From Lentzea sp. NBRC 102530 (lineage in GTDB: Bacteria; Actinomycetota; Actinomycetes; Mycobacteriales; Pseudonocardiaceae), in contig NZ_BSTF01000008.1 of the NCBI RefSeq assembly GCF_030269365.1, positions 248,001 to 312,000 of the forward strand: a stretch of DNA of 64,000 bases, read 5' to 3'. This document shows positions 8,272-16,083 of this stretch, one piece after another. A program made the position numbers and the translations under genes. Under the pieces are notes generated by a model. It was not told the DNA's origin and did no database searches. It saw only the letters and a program-made list of their open reading frames with translations. Within the stretch, counting starts at the first letter, position 1. Each line of letters starts with the position of its first letter.

Positions 8272-9776
8272 CTGGTCGTCTCCTTTGCCGAGTTGTCCTT
8301 CAGAGCGAGGAAGACCAGGAAGCCGGCCGCGAAGCCGACGACCCAGTTGTAGTCGTAGAGGGGCTTGAGGAACGGGATCAGCCCGTCCGCCGGGAACGGC
8401 CCGCCGTGAGCGCCGCCGACCGCGAGCACCGAGCCCACGAGCGTCGCCACGACCGCGCGCCAGTTCCAGCCGCCGTTGAACCAGTAGGCGCCGCGACCGT
8501 CGAGGTAGAGGTCGGCGAGCTCCAGCCGGGTCTTCTTGATCACCCAGTACCCGGCCACGAACACCCCGGCCACCGACGCGAGCAGGCCGCCGTAGAACCC
8601 GAGCCACGCGAAGATGTAGATGTTCGGGTCGGAGATCAGCCGCCACGGCTGGATCACGATGCCGATCACGCCGGTGATCAGGCCGCCGACCGCGAACGTG
8701 ATCTTGCGCGGGAAGGCGTTCGAGAAGTCGTAGGACGGGCTCACGACGTTCGCCGCGAGGTTCGCCGAGATCGTCGCCAGCACCAGCGAGATCAGCGCGA
8801 TGATCACCAGGAACGTGTTGTCGAAGCGGGACGCGAGGTCGGCCGGGTCCCAGATCGCCTCGCCGTACAAGGCCTGCGCGCCCGACGTCGTCAGGATCGC
8901 GACGATCGCGATGAACGACATCGTGGTCGGCAGGCCGAGGATCTGCCCGGTCACCTGCTTGCGCTGGCTACCGCCGAACCGGGTGAAGTCCGGCATGTTC
9001 AGCGACAGCGTCGACCAGAACGCGATCATGCCCATCAGCGCGGGGAAGAAGACCTTCCAGAAGTCCGGTCCCCAGCCGAGCGTGCTGCCCTGGTGCAGGA
9101 TCGGCCCGAACCCGCCGGCCTTCACCAGCACGTACCCGAGCAGGATCAGGAACCCGACGCTCACCAGCGGCGCCGTCCAGTTCTCGAACCGCCGGATCGC
9201 CTCCATGCCGCGCCAGATCACGAGCATCTGCACGACCCAGAAACCGAAGAAGCACAACCACAACGTCCACGGCTGCCCGCCGATCGACGACGCCTTCGTC
9301 CACCCGTCACCGGTCAGCCGCCCGATGATCACGTGCAGCGCCTTGCCGCCGACCCACGTCTGGATGCCGAACCAGGCGCACGCGATGAACGCCCGCAGCA
9401 GCGCCACCAGGTTCGCGCCGCGGACGCCGTAGAACGCGCGGGCGAACACGGGGAACGGGATGCCGTACTTGGTGCCCGCGTGGCTGTTGAGCAGCATCGG
9501 GATCAGCACGATCAGGTTGCCGAGGGTGATCGTGAGGAACGCCTGGACCCAGTCCATGCCGATCGCGATCAACGACGCCGCGAGCGTGTAACTGGGGATG
9601 TTGTGCGCCATGCCCATCCACAGCGCGAAGAAGTTGTAGGTCGACCACGTCCGCTTCGCGACGGGGACGGGGGCGAGTTCGGGGTTGAAGAACCTGCTGT
9701 TCTCGATGGGACCTGTGTCGCTCAGTTCGACGCGGCCATCAGGTGTGACCTGGGGCGGTGAGGACTCGACTGCCAT
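8268..9776 (-). CDS. NCS1-family nucleobase/allantoin/hydantoin permease
   Basis: A 502-residue membrane transporter of the nucleobase:cation symporter-1 family (Mhp1/PucI type). A soluble N-terminus of about 40 residues is followed by about 12 transmembrane segments. Family signatures include NFFALWMGMAHNIPSYTL in TM1 and FGIQTWVGG in TM3. It is first in the minus-strand pyrimidine operon, so uracil, thymine or dihydropyrimidine uptake is the likely role. The ATG at 9776 is followed by a hydrophilic N-terminus typical of the family. The motif ACAACGT, shared with the pucR promoter, lies in its upstream region. Confidence 0.88.
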   Translation of the reverse strand: MAVESSPPQVTPDGRVELSDTGPIENSRFFNPELAPVPVAKRTWSTYNFFALWMGMAHNIPSYTLAASLIAIGMDWVQAFLTITLGNLIVLIPMLLNSHAGTKYGIPFPVFARAFYGVRGANLVALLRAFIACAWFGIQTWVGGKALHVIIGRLTGDGWTKASSIGGQPWTLWLCFFGFWVVQMLVIWRGMEAIRRFENWTAPLVSVGFLILLGYVLVKAGGFGPILHQGSTLGWGPDFWKVFFPALMGMIAFWSTLSLNMPDFTRFGGSQRKQVTGQILGLPTTMSFIAIVAILTTSGAQALYGEAIWDPADLASRFDNTFLVIIALISLVLATISANLAANVVSPSYDFSNAFPRKITFAVGGLITGVIGIVIQPWRLISDPNIYIFAWLGFYGGLLASVAGVFVAGYWVIKKTRLELADLYLDGRGAYWFNGGWNWRAVVATLVGSVLAVGGAHGGPFPADGLIPFLKPLYDYNWVVGFAAGFLVFLALKDNSAKETTR

Positions 9777-9779
9777 CGG

Positions 9780-9810
9780 ACAACCCCCTGTTACGCTGCT
9801 GAAACAACGT
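9780..9810. promoter_or_regulatory. possible PucR site upstream of the pyrimidine operon
   Basis: ACAACGT at 9804-9810, preceded by a similar ACAACCC (9780-9786), lies just upstream of the permease start. The same heptamer forms both arms of the inverted repeat in the pucR/aminotransferase promoter (14699-14739). Confidence 0.35.
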
Positions 9811-9920
9811 CAACCCGGTCGGATTCCACCCCGGAATCCTGGGTCCGCCGCCGCAGGTGTGGCAGTGTCAGAGTGTCCACGCTTGTCATGATCGGCGCAC
9901 ATTGTGTTCCATTGGCGGTC

Positions 9921-10625
9921 ATGGGGATGTCGCGGCGGGCCGTGCTGCTCGGGGGCGCGGGGGTGCTGGGAGCAGCGGGGACGTACGGCGCGCTGACCCC
10001 GCGCGGCCGTCGCCTGCTCGGCTGGACCGGCCCCGACGGGGTGGTGCCCGACGTCGCACCCGTACCTGTTCAGCCCATGCCGTGGGGTGCCTGGATGGGT
10101 GCGGCCGGGCCGGTGGTGCTGGTGCTGCACGGCCGGGGCGGCGGCAGCGTCGGCTGGTGGGAGCGGCTGGGCCTGCCGAGGTTCCTGCACGGGCACGGGT
10201 TCCGGTGCGCCGTGGTCAACGGCGCCGACGACTACTGGGTGGACCTGACGCCGCCGGTGGAGTTCGAGGCCGCGCTGGGCGTGTCGATGGGCGGGTTCGG
10301 CGTGCTCGACCTCGCGACGCGGCGGCCGCTGAAGGCGGTGGCCGCGATCAGCCCCGCGCTCTTCCCGTCGTGGGAGGACGCCGAACGGATCGACGGGTTC
10401 GCCTCGCGCGAGGTGTGGGAGGCGCACGAACCGTTGCGGCACAGCGAGAGGATCACGTCCCCGACCGGCGTGTGGTGCGGGCGCGAGGACCCGTTCCACG
10501 ACCCGGCGCGGGACCTGGCGACGGCGATCGGCGCCACCGGGTCGTTCGAGCACGGCGAGCACACCGACGGCTACTGGCGCCGTGTGCTGCCGGACGCCCT
10601 CAGATTTCTCGCGCGGCGACTTTGA
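9921..10625 (+). CDS. Tat-exported alpha/beta-hydrolase (esterase-like)
   Basis: A 234-residue predicted exported hydrolase. The start is taken at ATG 9921 (or 9927), giving a twin-arginine signal (SRRAVLLGGAGVLGAAG). An earlier GTG-type start at 9873 would bury the RR motif. The nucleophile elbow is GVSMGGFG. The family oxyanion region shows VLVLHGRGGG. Candidate acid and base are the Asp in WCGREDPF and the His in HGEHTDGYW, the last resembling esterase D/PHB-depolymerase-like mini-esterases. Its 3' end overlaps the convergent RDD gene by 26 bases. The substrate is unknown. Confidence 0.72.
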   Translation: MGMSRRAVLLGGAGVLGAAGTYGALTPRGRRLLGWTGPDGVVPDVAPVPVQPMPWGAWMGAAGPVVLVLHGRGGGSVGWWERLGLPRFLHGHGFRCAVVNGADDYWVDLTPPVEFEAALGVSMGGFGVLDLATRRPLKAVAAISPALFPSWEDAERIDGFASREVWEAHEPLRHSERITSPTGVWCGREDPFHDPARDLATAIGATGSFEHGEHTDGYWRRVLPDALRFLARRL

Positions 10626-11109
10626 GCCGCACCACGGCCGTGCCCGCCTTGCGGTCGTGCCAGGTCCGGGTGCCGCGCAGGTCGAGCGCCTCCACGACGG
10701 ACAGCACCAGCAACGCGAAGCCGCTCACGAGCAGCAACGACGACAGCCAGCCCGCCGACCCCGCGTTCACGTGCTCACCGACGACGACCCACGGCTGCTG
10801 CCAGCCGAGCGTCGTCATCAGCGCGGGCTCCCGCCAGCCCAGCCCGGTCAGCACGAGCACCGCGCCCACGCCCGGGAGCGCGGTCGTGACGAGCGTGCGC
10901 GCCAGCACGCGTCTGAGGTTCAGACCGGACGCGGGGCCCACGACCCGCAACCCCGTGACGGCCTTGCCGACGGTGTTCACGCGCAGCAGCAGAGCGTCGT
11001 ACACCGCCGCGCAGAGCACCACGGCAGCGGGTTCGTGGACCAACGGCCAGACCACGACCAGCACCAGGAGCCAGTCGAGCAGACGGGCGATCAGCCGACG
11101 AACGAGCAT
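10600..11109 (-). CDS. RDD-family membrane protein
   Basis: A 169-residue protein with about four hydrophobic segments. RDD hallmarks are seen: R-x4-LLDW near the N-terminus (RLIARLLDWLLV), GKAVTGLRVV in the middle, and TWHDRKAGTAVV at the end. The function of the family is unsettled; some members act in sodium or proton exchange. It overlaps the end of the esterase gene on the other strand and stands alone between unrelated genes. Confidence 0.8.
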   Translation of the reverse strand: MLVRRLIARLLDWLLVLVVVWPLVHEPAAVVLCAAVYDALLLRVNTVGKAVTGLRVVGPASGLNLRRVLARTLVTTALPGVGAVLVLTGLGWREPALMTTLGWQQPWVVVGEHVNAGSAGWLSSLLLVSGFALLVLSVVEALDLRGTRTWHDRKAGTAVVRLKVAAREI

Positions 11110-11156
11110 GATTCACGCTAAGCGGCGGACGACCGTCATAAGTGGTCAGTTCATGG

Positions 11157-11771
11157 TCAGTTGCCGCGCCCGAACTCGGCAACCCACCTGCCGTTGTCCC
11201 GCCTGGTCGACCGGGTGGTGAGGCCGTCGGCGGCGAACGCCTCGACCTCGGACGGCGTCAGCGGCCACGGCGGACCGTCGGGGGCGGGGCCCTCGTCCCG
11301 CGCGACGGCGAGGACGAGCAACGTCGACCCGGTGAGCCAGGAGACCTTCGCGGTGGCCTCGGCGTGCATCTGCACGGGCAGGGCCTGGACCGTCATGTTC
11401 TCCACGACGAGGTCGAACCCGCGGTGCCACTCGGCGGGCGGGTTCAGCAGGTCGGCCACCACGTAGGAGACCTTGGAGTCCGGGTGGCGGGCCTGGACGG
11501 CCGCGATGGCGGTGGGGGAGATGTCGAACGCGGTCACCTCGTACCCGCGCGAGGCGAGGAACTCCGAGTCGCGGCCGAGACCGCAGCCCACGACCAGGGC
11601 GCGCTGACCGGTGCCATCGGAGGAGGCGGCCCACTCGACGAGGTGCGGCTGCGGATGGGGGACGTCCCACGGGACGGAGGCGGTGCCGGCGTCCGCCTGC
11701 GCGTAGAGCTCCTCGAACCATCCGGTCGGATTGGCGGCTTGCAGGCGGCGGGCGTCGTCATCAGCGGACAT
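11157..11771 (-). CDS. class I SAM-dependent methyltransferase (TPMT-like)
   Basis: A 204-residue methyltransferase. The SAM-binding motif is VVGCGLGRDSEFLASRGY at about residues 60-77, followed by an acidic ribose-binding strand (VTAFDISPTAI). The layout resembles thiopurine methyltransferase-like proteins, and the substrate is unknown. The start is taken at ATG 11771 with a GGGTGG-type ribosome-binding site; GTG 11780 is an alternative. It lies 10-20 bases after the MerR gene on the same strand, so the pair is probably one operon and the methyltransferase may be a resistance or modification enzyme induced through MerR. Confidence 0.8.
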   Translation of the reverse strand: MSADDDARRLQAANPTGWFEELYAQADAGTASVPWDVPHPQPHLVEWAASSDGTGQRALVVGCGLGRDSEFLASRGYEVTAFDISPTAIAAVQARHPDSKVSYVVADLLNPPAEWHRGFDLVVENMTVQALPVQMHAEATAKVSWLTGSTLLVLAVARDEGPAPDGPPWPLTPSEVEAFAADGLTTRSTRRDNGRWVAEFGRGN

Positions 11772-11789
11772 GACGACCACCCTGTCACC

Positions 11790-12497
11790 TCACCCGGCAG
11801 CGCGCGCCCGGTTCACGTAGTCCACCAGGCCGTCGTCGGCGGGCCAGCCGATCTGGGTGCTGATCGACGTCTTGTTCTCGTTCCAGGAACGTTGTGCCGC
11901 GGCCTGGATCGCCGCGTCGCCACCGGTGAACCTGGCGCCCAGCTCGTCCCACTGCCGGACGAGGTCCGCGACGCGCGGGTCGGTGGCGGGGGTGCCGTCG
12001 GCCATGTGCTGCCTCAGTTGCCGGACGAGTTCCAGCCAGGACGCCTTCAACGCCTCCACGGCCTCGGGGCCCATCGACGCCGCCCGCGACCGCAGGTCGG
12101 CGAGCTGGTCCGAGGTGAAGTAGCTCTCGTACACGGACATCATCTCCAAAGTGGACAGGAGGGACTCGGTGGTGTGCCCGTCGAGCAACGCGGTGAGCCT
12201 CGACCGCAGTGCCTCCACCTGGCGGGCCTGGGCGGTCAGCGCGGCGAGCTGGGCCTCGAAGAGGGGCCGCAGCGAGTCCGAACGGGACAGTGCCGAACGG
12301 ACCTCCGCCAGCGAAAGACCGAGCTGGCGCAACGATCTCACCTGATAGAGGCGCCGGACGTCGTCCGGTGTGTACCGACGGTGACCGGAGGACGTGCGCT
12401 CGGAGGCGACGACCAACCCGATCTCGTCGTAGTGGTGCAGCGTGCGGACGGTCAGTCCACTCGCCTTGGCCAGGTCACCGACGCTCCAACGGGTCAC
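11790..12497 (-). CDS. MerR-family regulator with TipAS-like effector domain
   Basis: A 235-residue regulator. The winged helix-turn-helix is at the N-terminus (WSVGDLAKASGLTVRTLHHYDEIGL), a coiled dimerisation helix lies around residues 75-115, and the C-terminal region resembles the TipAS antibiotic-recognition domain. TipA-type proteins respond to thiopeptides and other xenobiotics. It lies just upstream of the methyltransferase on the same strand and diverges from a small secreted-protein gene. Its start is 31 bases from a possible +-strand start, so a shared operator is possible. Confidence 0.85.
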   Translation of the reverse strand: MTRWSVGDLAKASGLTVRTLHHYDEIGLVVASERTSSGHRRYTPDDVRRLYQVRSLRQLGLSLAEVRSALSRSDSLRPLFEAQLAALTAQARQVEALRSRLTALLDGHTTESLLSTLEMMSVYESYFTSDQLADLRSRAASMGPEAVEALKASWLELVRQLRQHMADGTPATDPRVADLVRQWDELGARFTGGDAAIQAAAQRSWNENKTSISTQIGWPADDGLVDYVNRARAAG

Positions 12498-12625
12498 ACC
12501 GACGACGGTAGGACCTCCCGTCGCGTGAGGTGCAAACCCTCACCACCCGATCGAGCGGGTTAATTCGCGAACCGAACGCGCCGATGAAATCGAAGATCGG
12601 TCCCCAAACCAGATTGAGGAAAACT

Positions 12626-13069
12626 GTGTCTCGTACCGGACTGTTCCGTGCCGCCGCCCTGCTCGCCGCCAGCGCCGCCCCGCTGCTCGCGGGTTCGGCC
12701 AGCGCCGCCGAGCTCCCGCAGGTCGGCGCCGGCGTTCCCGAGGTCGGCGCGGACAAGCTGATCACCGACGCCACGCAGCACGCGAACCCGCTGGAGTCGG
12801 CCAACGCCGTCCAGCTGCCGCACGTCAAGGCCCCCGTCGGCGGCGACCTGCCGATCCCGGCCCTGCCGGGGGCCGCGCAGGAGCGCACCCTCCCGAACCC
12901 GGTCGCGGCCGAGCTCGGCACCCTCCCGTCGCTGCCGAACGCCCAGGAGCTGGCCGGCACCTCGCACGTCGGCGACCTGAAGGCCCCGGCGCTGTCCGAC
13001 CTGCCGACCAACAACGTCGTGCCGAACCCGCACGTTCTCTCGGGCACCCTCCCGACGATCAACGGCTGA
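12626..13069 (+). CDS. small secreted Ala/Pro-rich protein
   Basis: A 147-residue protein with a Sec signal peptide (RAAALLAASAAPLLAGSASA, cleavage after about residue 27). A low-complexity mature part rich in Pro, Ala, Leu and Asn follows, with no recognised domain. The start is taken at GTG 12626, preceded by GAGGAAAAC; ATG 12584 or GTG 12530 would add residues before the signal peptide. A strong hairpin follows the stop. Similar small exported proteins are common in actinomycetes; the function is unknown. Confidence 0.68.
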   Translation: MSRTGLFRAAALLAASAAPLLAGSASAAELPQVGAGVPEVGADKLITDATQHANPLESANAVQLPHVKAPVGGDLPIPALPGAAQERTLPNPVAAELGTLPSLPNAQELAGTSHVGDLKAPALSDLPTNNVVPNPHVLSGTLPTING

Positions 13070-13084
13070 GTTCTCGCACGTCGA

Positions 13085-13116
13085 AAATGGGCCCGTGCGC
13101 GCTCACGGGCCCATTT
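13085..13116. terminator. bidirectional terminator
   Basis: A 13-base perfect stem AAATGGGCCCGTG/CACGGGCCCATTT (13085-13097 and 13104-13116) with A- and T-rich flanks lies between the secreted-protein gene and the converging pucR gene. It overlaps the pucR stop codon. Confidence 0.8.
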
Positions 13117-14701
13117 CGTGCACCAGCAGGGCGACGTAGAGCGAGAGCACGGACTCCGGGTCCTCCAGCGAGACGCCGAGAACCTGCTCGATCCGTCCCA
13201 GCTGCTGGTAGTACGCGGTGCGGGAGAGGTGCGCGGCCGCCGCTGCCGCCGACTTGTTGCCGCCGTTCTCGCACAGGCACCGCAGCAGTTCGACCAGCCG
13301 GGAACCCTGCGCCGAGTCGCGGCGCAGCAGCGGGCCCAGCTCGCGGTCCGCGAACGCCCGCACCCGTTCGTCCTCGCGCAGCAGGTGCAGCAGGCCGCGC
13401 AACCGCACGTCGTCGAGCCGGTGGTACAGCTGGGATCCCGGTGCTCGCAACGCCGCGCCGGCCACGTGCGCGGCCTCGCCGAGCGAACGCCGGACGTCCG
13501 ATGTGGACGTCACGGTCGTGCCCACCGCGATCACCACGTCCGAGGCCGCCGTGCGGTGGATCTCGCGGGCGACCTTGCGCAGCACCCCTTCCACGCCAAC
13601 GGTCATCGGCACCGACAGCAGCGCGCGCACCGAGGTGTCGTCGACGACGCCGACCAGTGCCGCGACCGTGACGCGGCGCGCGGCCAGTGCGGTCGCCTCG
13701 GCGAGATCGCGCAGGACTTCTTGGGTGGCAAGCGTTTGCCCCTGCAGCACGGACACCGGTCGCACCGCGACGCCGATGAGCTGGCGTCGTTCGAGGGGCA
13801 CGCCGAGAGCTGCCGCCCGCGCGCCGAGGTCCGGTGACTGCGGCGACTGGCCGAGCAGCTGGGCGAGCAACGTCCGGTGGGTCTGGCGTTCCAGCGACTC
13901 GCGGTCGCGGGCGACGAGCCGGTGCACGGCCAACGCCGAGGCGGCGCGTTCGGCGACCACGACGTGCCGGTGCGGCGGTGGTTCCGGCGAGACCAGCACG
14001 AGCCGGCCCCAGTCCGCGCCGCGCGCGCCGACGATCGTGATCAACCAGCCGGACGCGGTGTCGTAGGCGGTCCGTTCGGTGACGGTGACGGCCCGCGAGC
14101 GCGCCGCCCAGTCGTCCAGCAGCGTCACGGGGTCGTGCCCGGCGGCGTCGTAGGCGAGCACGTCGTGCCCGAGCGTCTCCAGCACGACCGCGAGCCCGGA
14201 CGTCCGCGCGACCTCCCGCAGCACCTCGGAGGGTTCGGCGCCCGCGACCGTGAGCGCCGTGAACGTCTCGTGCACCTGCTCGGCGGCCCTCAGCTCGGCG
14301 AGCTGGGCGTCCACGATCAGCCCGACGACGGCCTCGGTGACGGCGACGTACTTGGTCTCCTCGGTGAGCGTGACCAGCGGCAACCCGTGCCGTTCGGCCT
14401 CGGTGACCAGCGCGGCCGGCACGTCGTCGCGCCACCGGCGGCCCAGTTCGACGATGAGGCCAGCGCAGCCGACCGCGGCCAGTTCCTCGACGTAGCGCGC
14501 GAGGCCCGACTCGGGCAGCATCACGCCTGTCGTGAGCACGAGTTCGCCGCCGCGCAGCAGCGGCGCGATGTCTGCGATCTCCGCCACATGGACCCAGCGG
14601 ACGCGTCGGCCCAGACCCGCCGAGCCGGCGACCAGACGGGGCTTTCCCTGCCGGATGACCGGCAGAGCGACGACTTCGGCGACCGTCGGGTACATGGACA
14701 C
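13103..14701 (-). CDS. PucR-family transcriptional regulator
   Basis: A 532-residue regulator. It begins with a PucR N-terminal domain (YPTVAEVVALPVIRQGKPRL..., residues 1-125), has a central GGDEF-like/CdaR domain, and ends in the PucR C-terminal helix-turn-helix (NKSAAAAAAHLSRTAYYQQL) where NKSAAA-HLS-T-YY-RL is diagnostic. PucR proteins control purine, allantoin or pyrimidine breakdown. It is divergent from the aminotransferase and beside the pyrimidine operon, so it is the obvious local regulator. GTG 14701 or ATG 14695 could start it. An 8-base inverted repeat overlaps this start. Confidence 0.9.
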   Translation of the reverse strand: MSMYPTVAEVVALPVIRQGKPRLVAGSAGLGRRVRWVHVAEIADIAPLLRGGELVLTTGVMLPESGLARYVEELAAVGCAGLIVELGRRWRDDVPAALVTEAERHGLPLVTLTEETKYVAVTEAVVGLIVDAQLAELRAAEQVHETFTALTVAGAEPSEVLREVARTSGLAVVLETLGHDVLAYDAAGHDPVTLLDDWAARSRAVTVTERTAYDTASGWLITIVGARGADWGRLVLVSPEPPPHRHVVVAERAASALAVHRLVARDRESLERQTHRTLLAQLLGQSPQSPDLGARAAALGVPLERRQLIGVAVRPVSVLQGQTLATQEVLRDLAEATALAARRVTVAALVGVVDDTSVRALLSVPMTVGVEGVLRKVAREIHRTAASDVVIAVGTTVTSTSDVRRSLGEAAHVAGAALRAPGSQLYHRLDDVRLRGLLHLLREDERVRAFADRELGPLLRRDSAQGSRLVELLRCLCENGGNKSAAAAAAHLSRTAYYQQLGRIEQVLGVSLEDPESVLSLYVALLVHEMGP

Positions 14702-14739
14702 AACGTAATGCCAACCAGCCGATCCGGGTACACGTTGTG
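14699..14739. promoter_or_regulatory. inverted repeat operator between pucR and the aminotransferase gene
   Basis: CACAACGT (14699-14706) and ACGTTGTG (14732-14739) are perfect inverted copies with a 25-base spacer. They lie in the divergent promoter, and the left arm overlaps the pucR start. Autoregulation plus control of the aminotransferase/dehydrogenase pair is likely. The half-site recurs near 9804. Confidence 0.5.
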
Positions 14740-14799
14740 CATGGCGGGGAGGGTGTCCCGCCAGCAGACTTCGAGCCAGGTGACGACTGGGAGGACGAG

Positions 14800-16083
14800 A
14801 TGGCCCACAAGGAGCTGCTGGCCCGGCACCGCGCGGTGATGCCGAAGTGGCTGGCCCTCTACTACGACGAGCCCATCGAGATCGCGAGCGCTTCCGGGCG
14901 CCGGGTGACCGATCGCGAGGGCACGACCTACCTGGACTTCTTCGCGGGCATCCTGACCAACGCCATCGGCTACGACGTCGCCGAGATCAGCGACGCGATC
15001 CGGTCGCAGCTCGACACCGGCGTGCTGCACAGCTCGACCCTCTACCTGATCAAGTCCCAGGTCGAGCTGGCCGAGAAGATCGCCGAACTCTCCGGCATCC
15101 CGGACGCCAAGGTGTTCTTCACGAACTCCGGCACCGAGGCCAACGAGACCGCCCTGATGCTCGCCACGCAGGCCCGGCGCAGCGAACAGGTGCTGGCGCT
15201 GCGCAACAGCTACCACGGCCGTGCGTTCGCCACGATCGCCATCACGGGCAACCGCGGCTGGTCGGCCTCGGCCCTGTCGCCGATCAAGGTCAGCTGGGTG
15301 CACGGCGGCTACCGCTACCGCTCGCCGTTCAAGTCGTTCTCCGACGCCGACTACATCAAGGCGTGCGTCGACGACCTGCGCGAGATCATCGAGACCACCA
15401 CGTCCGGCGACGTGGCGTGCATGATCGCCGAGCCGATCCAGGGCGTCGGCGGCTTCACGTCCCCGCCCGACGGCCTGTTCCGCGCGTTCAAGGACGTGCT
15501 GGACGAGTACGGCATTCTCTTCGTCTCCGACGAGGTGCAGACCGGCTGGGGCCGCACCGGCGAGCACTTCTGGGGCATCCAGGCGCACGACGTGGTGCCG
15601 GACGCGATGACGTTCGCCAAGGGCCTCGGCAACGGTCTCGCGATCGGCGGCGTCGTCGCCCGCGGCGACCTGATGGACACGATCAACGCCAACTCGATCT
15701 CGACGTTCGGCGGCAACCCGGTCTCCACCGCCGGCGCTCTCGCCACCGTGAACTACCTGCTGGACCACGACCTGCAGGCCAACGCGGCCAAGCTCGGCTC
15801 CCGCCTGCTGGGCGGTCTTCGTTCGCTGGCCGAGAAGTACCCGGTGATCGGCGACGTGCGCGGCAAGGGCCTGATGGTCGGCGTCGAGTTCGTCGGCCCC
15901 GAGGGCGAGCCGAACGCGGCGGCCGCCTCCGCCGTGCTGTCCGAGTCGAAGGCGCTCGGCCTGCTCGTCGGCAAGGGCGGGCTCTACGGCAACGTGATCC
16001 GGCTGGCCCCGCCGATGACGCTGACCGAGGACGAACTCGAAGAGGCGCTGGGGATCCTGGCTCAGGCGGTGGAGAAGGCGTGA
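14800..16083 (+). CDS. class III omega-aminotransferase (beta-alanine transaminase candidate)
   Basis: A 427-residue PLP enzyme of the class III (acetylornithine/GABA) fold. The PLP lysine is in TFAKGLGNG, the phosphate-binding region is NSGTEANE, and the acidic PLP contact is SDEVQTGWGRTG. In this locus it should convert beta-alanine (or 3-aminoisobutyrate) to malonate (methylmalonate) semialdehyde, the PydD step. The start is ATG 14800 with GGGAGGA six bases upstream; the ATG at 14737 is further back and lacks a ribosome-binding site. The GTG of the dehydrogenase gene overlaps its stop. Confidence 0.88.
   Translation: MAHKELLARHRAVMPKWLALYYDEPIEIASASGRRVTDREGTTYLDFFAGILTNAIGYDVAEISDAIRSQLDTGVLHSSTLYLIKSQVELAEKIAELSGIPDAKVFFTNSGTEANETALMLATQARRSEQVLALRNSYHGRAFATIAITGNRGWSASALSPIKVSWVHGGYRYRSPFKSFSDADYIKACVDDLREIIETTTSGDVACMIAEPIQGVGGFTSPPDGLFRAFKDVLDEYGILFVSDEVQTGWGRTGEHFWGIQAHDVVPDAMTFAKGLGNGLAIGGVVARGDLMDTINANSISTFGGNPVSTAGALATVNYLLDHDLQANAAKLGSRLLGGLRSLAEKYPVIGDVRGKGLMVGVEFVGPEGEPNAAAASAVLSESKALGLLVGKGGLYGNVIRLAPPMTLTEDELEEALGILAQAVEKA

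Noticed and set aside
5040..8646. Very long minus-strand frames joining the LLM, dihydropyrimidinase and ureidopropionase genes
   Set aside because: Each gene has its own start at a GTGA overlap or with a ribosome-binding site, and the extensions are shadow translations.
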